From Siniperca chuatsi (taxonomy: Eukaryota > Chordata > Actinopteri > Centrarchiformes > Sinipercidae), in assembly GCF_020085105.1 (NCBI RefSeq), contig NC_058047.1:22648001-22712000 (forward strand): a stretch of 64,000 nt of DNA. Direction: 5' to 3'. Positions 36,062 to 49,512 of the stretch are shown piece by piece. The notes under the pieces were generated by a model. That model had not been told where the DNA came from. It worked only from the letters and a program-made list of their open reading frames with translations, and searched no databases. Numbering within the stretch: position 1 is the first letter of the stretch; each line of letters starts with the position of its first letter. Made by a program: the position numbers and the translations under genes.

Positions 36062-36069
36062 CCAGCAGT

Positions 36070-37288
36070 GTTTTTCCTTTATTCTCTTTTTGATTTGTAA
36101 CTAGGAGAACACAAAATGATATTAACACCTAATAGAAAATAAACTCAGAATTAACTCATTCATAATTACAATCATGGCTGCAATGATGGGACATATGAGG
36201 TTGAATGACAAAAAGCTGAAATGAATTGTCACCTGTGCCCAAATCTCGGGTACACTGGCTGAATCCTGTTAAATGATTCATTGTTAAATATGATCATCGT
36301 TATGCAGCCCAGTCTGACCCATGTTCATAGCAATGCTCACAAAGTTGATTTTGTTACTTAAAGGGTAGAAGTAGCAACAATATTTTGTCTACCACCCACT
36401 ATTCTGCTTGCTCCTCCTCCTGTGTGTGTGTGTGTGTACATCTGAGAAATGCCCCCTACTGTCAAATGGTACACACAACTCAGCAGTTTCCCCCCGCCAT
36501 GCACCAGTATCACTCTACAGCTGAGTGAACCTCTCCGATGCTGCAATCTCAAACCAGCATCACTTAGATCCCATAAATTCTTAATGCACAGTCCTAAACC
36601 TGAAATACTTCAAACCCACTCTCCAGTTTCATTCTGCCTGGTCCCCTTTCATCTCTCTGTTTGGATGACTGACTGACTGACTGCTTGTTTGATTGATCTG
36701 TTGATTCTATTTAATAATTAAAAAGTAAAATGATAAGCAAAATTCAGGTGCTTACCAGACACTGTATATCACACCTCCTGATGCCACCATCTTTCCTCCT
36801 TCTGCTTTGTACCTTTCGCAGATGAAAGCAATGCCTCCTGGTTACTGAAACATGACAAATCAGAGGGAGAGTAGAAGAAAAGCCATTTATCAAAAAGTTG
36901 GAGTTGACAACTGTTTTTTCTGCAGTGTCGCACGTAGGTGAGTGTGTTCTTTCTGTTGGCTTTGTGTACACTTTGAAGTGCGCGTCACTTGTACTCTGTG
37001 TGTGTATATGAGAACTGTGGGACTAGAGTTACTGTCCTCGTATTACATGCAACAGTCTGCTGCAGACAGACATGCAGACATTTCCTCATGGCAACCTACG
37101 TCACCCTCCCTCTCTCCTCTTGTTAGTCTTCATGTCTCCATGTCTCCATTTTGTTTCTGACATTTATCCACCCCCTCATGTTGACAATCAATATTATACA
37201 CCTTGTTGCTTGGCTTTGGTTGCTCTGTTAACAAACTCACCCTGTTACCCAGCTAACTAACTTCTGAAATCATTCTCTCTCTCTCTCA

Positions 37289-37328
<40 letters not shown>

Positions 37329-38101
37329 TAAAGCTGTCTGTGTGATGGATGTGCCCTCTCAGACAGAACTGCTGTGTGTTGCATCTCAACCTCCAGCCTC
37401 ACCTTCAGGCTATACCCACTACCAAAGTGTGTGTGTGGACAGAGTGTTTGATCATGAATACTTTTTCTGAAAATACAGTGGAATGTAAAATAAAAACCAT
37501 ATGAAGAAGTCTCACTCGCACGCAGCCATGCACGCACGCACACGCACGCACACACAGACACACACACACACATACACACACACAGGCTCCTAGTGGCTGA
37601 TAAAGACCTTTTTGGCAGAGGCTCTCCTCTGTGCTGTGGGCTCATTAATGCTCTGAGTGTGTCCCTGTGACTGAGGACTAAGCCTTCAGCTCTTATCAAC
37701 AACACCATGCCTGGTCGGCTGCACACACACACACACACAATGGATTATGAAGAGTGTGGATAAGTCGCCAACATCAGCTCCGATATCCCCTTACAGGACA
37801 ATGACAGACACCCCCTCTCCACTGTCACAGTCATGGATTGTGTGTGTGGGTGGGTGTGTGTTTGTGTGTGTATGTAAGGGTTGGTGGGAAAGGGGATGCA
37901 CTTCTTTCCAATTGATCCATTTGTATTTGTTGATCCATCTGTACATAGTTCCTGTCATGGATAGGTCATTTTGTGAGTGAGCGTGTGTGTGTGTGTGTGT
38001 GTGTTTGGTGTGAACTTGTGCATTGTTGGAGGTGTCATCTCAACACAGGATGACATAAATGCTTACACCTACCCTCCTTGTGGGTACTATTTGTTTCCTC
38101 C

Positions 38102-38143
<42 letters not shown>

Positions 38144-40900
38144 TACAGGCACAAACTGTGGGGTTATTTACATATTTATTACTGTGCAGTGCTTGTGCTC
38201 CACAAATTGATATTGTGTGTGTGTGTGCGTGTGTGTGTGTTTGTGTATGATTAACTGGGTGTTGGTGCAGAGTAATGTTACAGGCCTGGTTCAGTGAGGA
38301 CAATGTGGGCGGGTGGTGGTTTATGGCTCTTTCAAGTTGGTGTGTGTGAATTGTTTGTTGTTTCCATGTATTGTCCGAGCCCTCAGGCTATATCTATTCA
38401 GCTTGGTGGAGAATTATTATTACTTTATCCTCAGGGAGACCAGAGGTGACGTACTGCTGCACCCGCTACCCACCACCACTCTCTGCCACGTTCCAACAAA
38501 CACACACCTATGCAGACTTGAGGCATCTTCCCCTACATATGCATTAACCCCAAGGTCATGGAGCAGCCCTCCAGGAGTTATAAGCATTGAATCTTATATC
38601 TTGTCTGTTTCTTGCACGTTTTGATGAGGGGACAACATGTCTACATGCGGTCATTTTCACTGTTTTTTTCTTTCCAATGTTCCATTATAAAAATATTCTT
38701 GCATTATTAAAAAGTCAGATTTTCAGGAATAATACACAACGGTCTTGTTTTCAATTTATGCATTTTAACAAATGTTGTTATGGGTTTTTGAGTGGATTTT
38801 ATTGGCCCTGAGGTCATGACAATTGTTCTACTTAGTAAATACCTTCAAATAAAAACATGCAAATCACCAAAATTGATGCTGTAGTTTTAACTACAGCAGC
38901 AGTATTCTTTTACATCTCCGCGCTCTCAGTTCTCACTTTCAGCCTGAGGCTGTTTTGGAAGATGCAGGGGACTCTCCTCACATCAAATTCTTCTTTCCCC
39001 TTTGTCCAGCGCTCCCTCTTTTTCTCATGCTAAGAGCAGCAGACGTTGAATTCACAGCATACAAAAGTGTATTTTTTTATTTCATTCTGAACTTTTTAAT
39101 CTCAGCTGAGAGAACAAGTGGACCGGATGTCCTCTGGTGGGTTCAGATCTAATCACGTTGAAAGGCAGCCAGTGTAGCCTGCAGCGCTCGATAATTGGTT
39201 GACCTCAGAAACACTTTCTGAGGATTTGATATTTTACGGCTGATGCTAAAATGCAGACGGCTGGTACTAACGATGGTTCTCCCCTCTTTACTGTCTAATT
39301 CATCAGATTGTCCTCCCAGATTTGGACCAGTCAGGCAGCTGGCTACTTATTCACAGCTATGTTACCATTACCATGGCTAATTAAAGACAGCATCTGGGGC
39401 CTGGAGAGATGGAGAGGCAGAAAGGGCAGGTTTTTAGTGAACAACAGTGGAGAAAGCTCTGTCAGTGATGTAACACTTGGGGAAAGGGCAATCTGAAATT
39501 ACAGTTTGTCCATTTTCTCGTCAATAATTTGTGTTGATTTCCTTTGCATACTGCAGAGGCTGCGGAGTGTGAATATCTGTTAGCCTCTGTGTGTGCATGT
39601 GTTGGTGTGTGTGGTTGTAACCCTTCGGCATGTCTGGTGCATGCGTGTGTTCCTTTTGTCTGTTGAGGGAGTTGAGAAGCATCTCTTTAATTTGGTCTAT
39701 AATTGAATTTGGCCCATGGGCATGCCATACTCTTCTGAGAGATGGCAGCAGATGAGACGTGGATGAAAAGAAGTGGCAGAGGGAAGGAGAAGGGGGCAGG
39801 AGGAGAGATGGCAGAGTGAGGGAGGGAGATGTAGGAGGAGGAGGAGGCTGAGGGAGGACGCAGCATTGCATCCTCAGTCATCTGTGAGACTTCATAAGTA
39901 CTGGGTGCATGGGCGAGTGGCTGGCAGTCAAGTCAATATGACATATGAATATTGCAGGAGCCATTCTCTCCCCTCCTGCCCTCCTCAATTATTAATGTTT
40001 GGCTCAGAGTTGGCTCAACTTTTACTTGAGGCCTTCCTCTACTCCTGAAAACAAGTGAGAAACACAGACAGATGGACAAACAGACATAAAAAGACAACAG
40101 AAACGGAGAGACCAGTGGTCGGGGAGACACATACACACAAGGGAGAGCTATATGGCCCAGCATGCAGGGAGTAGAATGAGATGAGGTTAATCTACTAATA
40201 CTGTAGTAATTTATTTCTGCAAAAGAAATGGAGTTGACTATTTATTTTCTAAAGTGCATTGTCAATCCAAACAATCCAAAAGAAAGGAAAGGTATACCAA
40301 TAGCTGTAGGCATGGCCACAGTGCCCATTACAAGAAGAAATGCAAATATCAGCCATTTAAATCACCTTTTATTACTAGATTTAGATATACCTGTACAGGC
40401 TGCCAAGTTTAGGGCACATCGTTCTCAATCTCATGTATGTCTGGAGAAAAAGACTTTATGCACACAAAGAGAAGATAAGCCAAGTGTGCTCTTAAAAATA
40501 GACAGGTGCCAGGTCATTGTAGTTTGACGCAACATATTTGATCTCTGTTATACTGCATATTCACTGATGTGTTAATATTAAATCTTTTTGAAGGGTGTGA
40601 GCTCATGGCCTTTTTGAAAATCAACACTGGGGAGTTGTGTAAGGGTGCTTAAGGTACATCAGGTTCAAAAAGAGTTTAACTGTTGGTTTAAAAAAGTAAG
40701 ACACATGCATATTATTCCTAAGTCTCTGTCAATAGTAATTGTACAGTTATTGTTTGGTCTTGGTTGGGCATGCAATATGTCTATAGTTTCTTATGGTTTT
40801 GAAATCAGAAAATGTTTGTGGAAAACCGACTGTTTTCACTTTATAAATCATAGATCAAAGCCTTACAGTGTGCTTATCCCATATGGTGACAGATTTAAAA
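36070..40900. other. gene-free region, microsatellite-rich
   Basis: No exon or recognisable protein. CA/TG arrays at 37290-37324, 37506-37585, 37722-37739, 37980-38004, 38103-38139 and 38212-38244, with a (TC)n at 37274-37288. A 99-codon + strand ORF at 40228-40527 has no recognisable motif and no splice or Kozak support. Confidence 0.45.
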
Positions 40901-41290
40901 ATGAATCATAGACCCTAAATACATAGAACCAGTTGTCAGTTTTACTTGAACAGTATGTTAATTGGTCATAATTGGTCATTACACAAACTGTGCAATGTAG
41001 GTTACGCTGAGTCATCTGTGCAAGGTGCAAGACAGACAAGACATGAGGTAATGGTTATTCAGTCTCAAAAGGCTTTTATTGGCTTCAGTCGGTCCTTGTG
41101 TCGGGGAAGCTGCAAGGCTCCAGACAAATTTTTCCACACAATTTGGTCGCAGCCTTTTGTTTTTCTGTTTTTTTGGTACAGCATGATATTAATCAATGGG
41201 CGGGAGTTCCTCTTTCGCTATGTTATAGGCAGTGTTGAACTTGATGACCATTTCATTGTCCTCCGTTGAGCGATTACTCTCATCTAACCG

Positions 41291-41560
41291 CTAAAAAGTA
41301 GTCGGGAGGGGCTCAGTGATTCGGGTCATACATCGGCCCCAGCAAGTTTTGTGTTTCTTACTGTTGTGCACCTTCAAAGTTTCAAGCTTAAACTGTGTTG
41401 GCCCAGCAACAAGTTTGGAGTTGCCTGCAGTGGACGGGCCATATTGCCTACAATACACACACAGCATAGCTTTCCCATCGTACCGCAACCACAGGTATTG
41501 TGTTAGCCATTGTGGTTGAAAGTATTACTTTTTCTTTTTCACCGGGTCAGTTGGTCTTTC
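41291..41560 (-). pseudogene. fragment of a hAT-transposon-derived TTF-type zinc-finger protein (ZNF862-like)
   Basis: Read on the minus strand, the fragment gives FQPQWLTQYLWLRYDGKAML then CVYCRQYGPSTAGNSKLVAG, then FKLETLKVHNSKKHKTC. The pattern W-L-(R)Y-D-G--M-C--C, then F(K)-ETLK-HN-SK-H is that of the TTF-type zinc finger at the N-terminus of ZNF862-like/hAT-domesticated proteins, with the C-x2-C and H/C ligands present. A stop (TAA) sits just before the conserved start and the ORF ends at 41291, so no complete gene is here. Confidence 0.6.
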
Positions 41561-41569
41561 CCTGCCTGC

Positions 41570-44500
41570 ATTTTCATCATCAGTGGTGTGAGTCGGAACC
41601 TCTCGTTGGCTCTCCCTCCCCACTAGCCTCCTCCTCTCTCTCCTCATTTTGTTTAAAAAAAAAAAATCTGCTATAAACCGCTTTATTTTTGGAACACGTT
41701 AACATCTAAATGGATTGTTGCCGGATTTGGCAGATTTGCCAGTGTTGCCAGATTGGGCCACTAACACGAATGCGACCACGTAAAATTTTAACTCGCACAC
41801 TCTCAAAAGATTTCGGTTACAGTCTGGAACCTTGAGGTGGAATGACCTACTCAACCTACGTGTTACTGGCTACACTGGTGATATGCTACACATAAATTAC
41901 ACAGGTTGTTTGGAGGATAACCATTAAAATTACCAATAACTCGTGTCATTTCCAATTAGTATTAAGTATTTAAAGGCATTAAAGGTGACATTAAACCTGT
42001 GAGTGTGATTGTCACATCAGATATGTGAGAGGCGATAACCTTAAATGTAATGCATGCATGAAATAAAGTTATGAATAGGTCAGGACGTCTACATTGATAC
42101 AATGTGACTGTTTGTCCTCGAGTGACACCATCGCTGGGCAAACTGTTACCATGATGCCAGCCAGGTTGCTGACATTATGGCTCCTGTAGACCTTAGCGGC
42201 AGGTGAGGGAGGGAGGTACGTTGGCGTGATTGACGGGATGTTGGCAGGACGTTGGCACGGCAACAGGGTGATCAGGTAGAGGAGATCCACCCCAGCTGGG
42301 TATGATAACTCAAAGTGGATGTCAAGTGTGGATGTCTTGTCTCCTGTTTACGCACTGCACACAGACACCCCCACACACTTATGCATGTACACACAGACAG
42401 ACACACACACACACACACACACTCACACAATGCCTGTGTTGACCTTGTTGGGCTGACAGTTAGCAGGAGCAACACCTCTCTTTGGCAACATCATCTGTTT
42501 GCTAAGAGCATTGCATTGTGTTACTACTGTATGTATGTGCGTGTGTGTTTCTGCACTGCCTGTGTAGTTATGGTTAAACTTCCATTGGACTCCATTGTGA
42601 TTCATCCATTACATAGCCATAAGATGAGGAATGGATGCAGGAAAAACAGGACAAGAGGAAGAAAGAGGGTAAAAAACAACAGTTGGTTTTCAGTTTGTCT
42701 GCCGTGGGCTTACAGTGGATGTTAGAGGGAGGAATCTTGTGGAACCGGCATTGGCTAGAAATGTACAGAGATTCAATCAATTCAGTCTTTGAACTGAGCT
42801 GATGAAAGCAAAATTGACAGGTTGCATGCATGCAGGCATCATTTTTGGACATGCATCTTCATTCAACACTTTTATGCTGTTCTGATTAGATCCCTGCTGT
42901 GAGCACCCAGAATCAACCTGCAAGTGTGTTTGTTCCTGAGTGAAGATAAAAAGAGAGTTAGCTAGATGTCTTCATCAGCCCAAGAGGCAACATCCAGAGA
43001 GAAGTGGTTGATGTGTTGTTGCTTTGTTTCGGGCAGCAGGTTTGCCCTTTAGTCTTGTCGGGTGAGGCTGATTTTCAGAGCATGGACAGTAGGTCTGGTT
43101 ATTGAAACTCAATACATCTTCAGTGCTGACTGAAATGTGTCCTTAGAATTTAGTATGGCAGCGAATGGTTGGTTTGATTCTTTGTCTTGTTTATTTACTC
43201 AAAAATGTCTTGATCTAAATGCCTTGAGTGTGGACTGTATTTTCTTAAGGCAAAACCTCTTGTTTGGATGCTTGTGCAAGAGAACATGAAAACACTGACT
43301 CACTCAAGTTGGGCATTTTTTTGTATCAAAAAAGGGATTTGTAGAAAACATTTTTATATTGTTCAAAGTAAGGTAGTGAAAAGTTATTTTCCAACCCTGA
43401 TTGTTTTATGTCTGTGTTTTAACATCTTGGGACCATGTTGAAAATAAGTGTCCTTACTTTAACATGTTATCCCTTGGATTGGTGAGTTTTGTAGATCCAT
43501 AAATAAAATAAATTCAATCAAAAACCCTAATGGACAGTGAGTGTGGACTAAAATAGTCTAAATATTAGCTGTAATATATTGGAGTCGAACTGCAGCATCA
43601 ATTAAAATCTAACTTGGATGACTGTGCAGTGTTTCTTATTTTTTCTGCAGTTTTACTTACACCTGTGTGCATGTTAAAATGTGTATTTTAAGTATGTGTA
43701 TACAAATTATGAACATATGGGTAAGTTTACGTGTGTGTGCTTACATTCACAGTGGCTATGATGCCTGTATGTGTGTTGCAGCTGTTGTAGCAGTGATTGA
43801 CGAGCAACTGTGAGTGTGCAGTAGGAGCAGAGCTCAACCCCATCTGACTGATCTGTAAATATTCCCTCTTTCTGCTGCCTCAGCAAGTCTCTGCTGGTGC
43901 ACAACACATGGATCACATTGGCAGGGTACAGGCAGGGAGGGAGTGAGGGGTGTAGAGAAAGCTAACAAGTATAGGTGAATGAGAGGGGAGGCAGGGAAAA
44001 ACTGTGGGGACTGGAGAAATGGTTGGAGGAGTGGAGTGTAAGAAAGAGGGGGAGCAAAGAGAGAAGAGTGGGGCTGCAGAGCTCTCTTCATCAGAGCTGC
44101 AACATTAGGTCCTCAGGTCCTGCTGGACCACAGCCAGAACTACACAGCAGCAAACACAGAAGATCGATTCCCTCTTTCTCTCTCTGTTGTTCTTTGACTC
44201 CGGGCTTCTCTGTCCTCTTTCCCTGTATCCTCTTCTCTTAATCTATCACCTTCGCTATGCATAATAGGGGTAGAAGAGATGGATGAAAGAGAGAAGCCGA
44301 GAAAGAAGAGTTTGTTAATCAAAAGAAATTAAGTCAAACATGAAAAATTCAAAGCAGGTCAAAAGAGTGCATCCATGCCTACAGCCTTCGAAGAGTCCAT
44401 CTCCAAACACAGCACAGGGCCACAGAGCCTCTCATTGGCAAGTAATTATGCTTCATGTCAAGCTTATGTTTTGCTTTTCCAGGCACCTGAAGTCCTTATG

Positions 44501-45100
44501 ACTTGTTTACCAATTTCAGAAATATAACAACTAAAACTAAGACAGAGCAAATAGATGGATAGACAGGTAAGAAAAAGTAAGACATAAACAGAAACAAACA
44601 GGTGGAAAGGGAGAGGCAGGTGAGGAAGTGATTTATTGCCTTGTTCGCTTGTCCCCGGTGTTCAGGCGCTCTCTTTCAGCAGTGATGGTGATGAAATGGA
44701 CATATTGATATTAAAGGCCAGTCTTGCAGTGGAGTGTTACTGGGTAATTTTCTAAAGTAAAAGGACATTTTAGTCATGACCTTTATGAATCTATTTCTTT
44801 AGACATTTCTCTCTGATGCACACGTACACTCACACACACATTTCACAGCAGTGACATGCCGAGTGTTTTGGGGCGGAACTAAAATATTTTAAAGCCACTT
44901 TGTAAGGTTGGTCCACTGGCTAATTCCATTCAGTGTGAAATGAAATTGTGAGCTTCTGTGAGGCTTGTCCAAGTCTTGATTCGAAGGCCTGCAGCTCCTT
45001 TTAAAGGGGGATTTTAAAAAGAGCAAAGGTTTGACACAAAGTGGCTTTGTTGATTGCGTGAAATTAGGTCCTGCATATGGGCTTTTTACACTGCTCTGCT
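41570..45100. other. gene-free region
   Basis: No exon recognised. CA array at 42393-42427, an A12 run near 41653, several GA-rich stretches (43920-44070, 44270-44310). Short ORFs on both strands are repeat-derived or unlike known proteins. Confidence 0.4.
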
Positions 45101-45126
45101 CTTATGCAAGACCCCGTTCTCCCTCT

Positions 45127-45135
45127 TATATAAAG
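45127..45135 (+). promoter_or_regulatory. TATA-box-like element
   Basis: TATATAAAG preceded by a C/T-rich stretch and followed ~280 bases later by an exon-like segment on the same strand. It may mark a promoter of an unannotated transcript, or be chance in AT-rich DNA. Confidence 0.25.
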
Positions 45136-45409
45136 CCTGCTAGCATTTCCATTACGCTTTTGACAGAAGCATATGACAATAGCTTTCCTGTGTGGTAATA
45201 TGATTACATTAACATGGGGGAATGGAGCCAGTTGCTCCCAGAAAACTCAAATCAAACAGGCTGCTCTCTGAATGGCTGCTTCACTGCATTTAACAATAAA
45301 GACAAACACAAACAGACATCTTGCAGTGTAGAACAAGAGATCTGTAGTTTTTGTTTACACTCTTATAACTAGTCTTTGTGCCCTTGTTTTTGTTTGTGCA
45401 TCCTCTCAG

Positions 45410-45464
45410 GTCAGTTCTTGAGGCCCAAATGCTGCTGACAGACACTGCAAGCATGATGCAAAAG
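45410..45464 (+). other. candidate 55-base exon of an unidentified transcript
   Basis: Bounded by a strong acceptor (TTTTTGTTTGTGCATCCTCTCAG) and a strong donor (AAAAG|gtaaga). Open in one frame (VLEAQMLLTDTASMMQK), but not a protein I recognise. It could be a dab1 5'-UTR exon, a lncRNA exon or a decoy. Confidence 0.3.
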
Positions 45465-45720
45465 GTAAGAGTAATCAGCATTGTTAGCACTATCACCTGC
45501 TGTCATGATATGACATTGTGCACAAGAAATATGTGCAGAGCGCGAGTTAAAAAAGGGGGTTCTTTTGCATCTATTCCAGCAACATTTTGCAGGTGCACCA
45601 CACCTCTAGAGTGATTTTGTCATAGTTCAAAACCGTATTTGAAATTGCATATTGTTTTCAAGCTGGGGCTGAAAAGATGCTGTCAAAATCCCATCTAAAG
45701 CTTACTGCCACAACAGATCC

Positions 45721-45875
45721 ACCCTGACACTAACTCTCCGTGGATATTATACAAAACAGTCTAGGACGCTATACAGAGTATTATAGGAAACCATCAAAGG
45801 AAAGCAGTGATGCATGCTGATTAATGCAGAGCCATTCAGCTGTCATATTTTATATTTAAGACATATTTAAATTGC
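45721..45875 (+). repeat. dispersed repeat, copy 2
   Basis: Partner of 10700-10836, with the same block order and small indels (for example an extra TTTTATATTTAA near the 3' end). Family unknown to me; both copies are moderately diverged, so insertion is not recent. Confidence 0.6.
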
Positions 45876-47289
45876 TTAAGTAAATTTAAAGTAAACAAAG
45901 TGTTTATTGTGCAATTCTATTAAGAAAAAACACACATAATAAAAAAATGGAATCAGATTTAGTATCAGCAGATACCTAATATTAACAGACTTATTAACTA
46001 ACTGCAAAAAACAAATATCCCTGCACTTCATGCTACATATTAATTGTTTTTATACTTTTAATTTCATGTAGTTATTACTTAATATACAGTAAGATCATGT
46101 GTTATTGTTATTTTTCCCCATTTTGTTCCTTTGCTGTTTCCTAATAATTTCCAATGCAATGACCCAGTTTACCCACAGGGATCATTAAAGTTTAATATCA
46201 GAGAAGTTTGCAGTTATTGTTTCACTTCTGTAATGCATTAAGTCAGCATTCTCCAGATATGTCACCAAAAACACCTGTGTCAACCAAGTATGGAGCAAAT
46301 GGGTCGAGGTGATTCAAAATGCATCTTGAAACTATAAATTTATATTGAAGCTTCCAAGTTTGTTTTGTGATTGTTTCTGTCTTCGTGGTGCTCTCTGTGT
46401 GCATGATAGAAAGGCTGGTGAAGCTACATTCCAGCACATCTCAGAGACATTCATCCTCTGCGCCATCTGTCTGTGTTGTGTCCTGTTCTATGTCTGAGAG
46501 CTGGGCTGCTACTGCAGCTAATCTCACTGAGCAGATAGCAGAACACTATTCATGGGTTTACAATACAGCTTAATACTGAGACCATCTTTGATTTGCCTTT
46601 ATGTCCTTATCAGGTTTCTGTATTAGGGTTTTATGGATGTGTGTGCAGTGCAGTAAATGTGTTTGTGAGCGTTGATGTTAGCGGGGACAGTAGCACTTCT
46701 GTGGTTTTAGGCCCTATTAGCTTCGAGTGGCTTTACCTACAATAAAGGGTCAGGCCTAACAAACCACTCTTAATACTCTTACAGGTAACTGTGTGTGTGT
46801 GTGTGTGTGTGAAAACAGAGAGGGGAGGAGGGGGGGAGCATCGTCAACTTGATATGACCCTAAGTTGTCCTCGTAATTAACAGATAACCTTTAATGAGGC
46901 ATTGGCCTCACAGGCCCTAACCACGGAAATGTCACATTTAACCAGGCAGCGACACATCCTGTGCCCACACACACATAAATGTGCGCACACACACTTATGC
47001 ACACACGCATACAGTGGAGAATGTGTTAAAAGTGTCCTGTCATGCCATAAATGTCATCTGACTGTAATGTTCAAGGGCTGCGTCTGTGCTCTTTATAGAT
47101 GGATTGTGTGGGTGGGATGGAAACAGACTGGGAAAGATCAGCCTGTCACAATGTGTTGACATCTTGTATTTAGAAGAACAGTGAGCTGAACACATTAACA
47201 AATTGTTCTAATCTGTGCAAACAATTAATATGTGATTATTAAAGCTGTTTTGCATGAGAAAACAATGCCATGATATCAGAGAGGAAAGA

Positions 47290-48170
47290 GAAAAAAAGGG
47301 GGTACATTTGGTCAAATAAACACAAAATTTACAAACATTAGTACATAGAAATTCAACAATACATGTCTACACAGATGCATGTGTGCATATGTCAAACAAA
47401 TCTCATCGTCAACCCACAACAGACTGTGAAATATTTCCCATGTAGCACCTAAAACCAGACCAGCCTTTATCAAAGAGATGTGGTTTTCTTTTGAGATTGA
47501 ACATAATTTTTTCTGATGCCATGTATGAGGAAATTTATTTAAGCCACATGAAGACAAGGGGAGGATCTGCACTTATATACTATAACAAAGCCTGCAATAC
47601 ATTTATTACCAGCAATCATGGCCAGTTTGATAAACCGCACCTTGTTTCTTTTGTCAAGAGGAATGTCAGATATGTCGGATAGTAAGGCTAGTTTAGGAGA
47701 ACAGGGTATCTCAAACCCAATAATCTTCTTAAGAATCTCCAATATTGAACCCCAATAATGTTTTACTTCATTACATTTCCAGAACATAAATAAGGTTACC
47801 TGTCTCTGTTTTGCATCTAGGGCACAATCAGAACCACTGCTCTCTTCTGTACACTCACAGTTTCCCTTCAATCTCTCCACCTCTGTCGCTCTGTCTCTTT
47901 TCTACACTCTCTTTCTAACACAAACAAGTTTTTCTGACAGTCCATTTATGGGGAGGTAGATTGATGTGTGTGAGGTGTAGGTGTATTTCCAAAGATACAC
48001 ACTATAAAGAGGAAACACAAACATACTCTCATGCTCACACACATACACAGAGGACCATCTCACATCCAGCCAGATATCCATCAGGGAGCTGTTGTTTGTA
48101 ATAAGGTTAAACTCTGCCCTGGATGTGGTCACTGAGGTAAGCTCCTGAGCTGTCATTTTCTTATCGGGGC
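47290..48170 (-). mobile_element. degenerate L1-like LINE, ORF2 3' region
   Basis: Minus-strand translation of 47880-47539 contains RQVTLFMFWKCNEVKHYWGS, then SPKLALLSDISDIPLDKRNK and AMIAGNKCIA, matching the pattern near the C-terminus of L1-type ORF2 (T-LHMFW-C-K-..FW, then P-LALLG, then KKCI). At 48156-48050 the minus strand gives NLITNNSSLMDIW, the LIDIWR-like segment of the L1 endonuclease domain. The two pieces are adjacent but out of normal order/spacing, with stops between, so the copy is rearranged and dead. Confidence 0.6.
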
Positions 48171-48197
48171 TAAAAAGATTTTCTAGTTTTTTGCTGA

Positions 48198-48208
48198 CCC
48201 CCCCCCCC
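48198..48208 (+). repeat. C11 homopolymer
   Basis: Eleven consecutive C (G on the minus strand); prone to sequencing error. Confidence 0.8.
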
Positions 48209-49472
48209 AGTTGACAAAAGCAATAAACTCGCGCCTGAACTCTGATGTCGCTTGATAGGTCTGCAGAGCTTTCATAATCTTCTCCTGGAGACCAAAATGC
48301 TGATTTATTTAAATATCCATGAATATTATAATGGAAATGTATGGATGTCTCTTTGATTCAGTGAACAACATGCTGGGATGATTTTGAAGAGGAAGGAGGC
48401 TTTCAAAGAGTGACATACAATAAATGCTTCTAGGTCTACAGAATATGAGAACGATACTGATCACTAATACGCACACATCCAATGAACTTTATAGCATGTT
48501 GATGTTAAAGGGGGAAAAAAATGACATGTCTGGCTATTCATTGGTTCTGTAGCAGTGAGTGAGGCTGTGTTAGTGTCATTTCACTGTAAATCGGTTTAGA
48601 AGTGAAACTGTCAACTTGCATCAAGCAAGATACGTGACGGCTTCTGAATCCTGAAGGGAGATGTGTGTGTGTGAAGCTTTGTCGGCCGTTCTGCATTGCA
48701 GCCTGATGCAGACATGTACTCATGTACTGTATTGGTCGCATCTCCCATCCTTTTGCGTGCTCACACATGCACACACACCAAGTGTCAAGACGTACGAACA
48801 GACACAATCACATAGATATTCCCCCTGCATCTTGAGCTCTCGTCACGCCTCCCTGACTTTCTCTCATTGTCTGAATCCGAGATGAATACACACTCAAACA
48901 CACGCACACATACACAGTCGCACAAATTATACCACCCGCACAAACACGTTCTTCTTTAGGTTAGAGGACAATTTGTTCAGTATCTGTGAAATTAGACATC
49001 GGTTTACAATGTAGCCTTTTCAATACTGATCACTGTCATACAAGTCTAGTACAAGTGTGTGTGTGCGTGCGTGTATTTGTGCGTTTTATTCTGAAGAGAG
49101 TTAAAGTAAACTCTGTTGTGGTTATTTGTGTTAAGTTGTTTTGTGAGCAGGCCGCAAACTTCAATGGTTTAACTTAATTCAGGGTTTGCACACGAGGAGG
49201 ATCTTAATGTACTGTATATTTATGGACCCAAGGATGGATATTTTTTTTTTTTTTTTAGCCAAAATGCTCCTTCATGCAGGACTGCCTCAGGCCCACAAGG
49301 GTGTGTAAGCCAAGATTAAATTGCTCTGCAACCTCCTTTTCCCTGTCAGCGAGCCATCCATTCACATATGAAATTTACCATTTAAGTTTACTATAAACTT
49401 TACAGTAAAATATAGCCTGTAAACCATAATACCATGTGAACCATAATAAAAGAGAAACAGATAGTTAATGAA

Positions 49473-49512
49473 TAGTAATGTTGAGAGCCTTCTATGGCTC
49501 TCAACATTACTA
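49473..49512. repeat. perfect hairpin, 17-base stem
   Basis: TAGTAATGTTGAGAGCC, loop TTCTAT, then GGCTCTCAACATTACTA: every base pairs. It stands alone in unique sequence. Confidence 0.9.

Noticed and set aside
40228-40911. ORFs of 99 and 88 codons
   Set aside because: No motifs, no splice or Kozak support; typical of AT-rich intergenic DNA.
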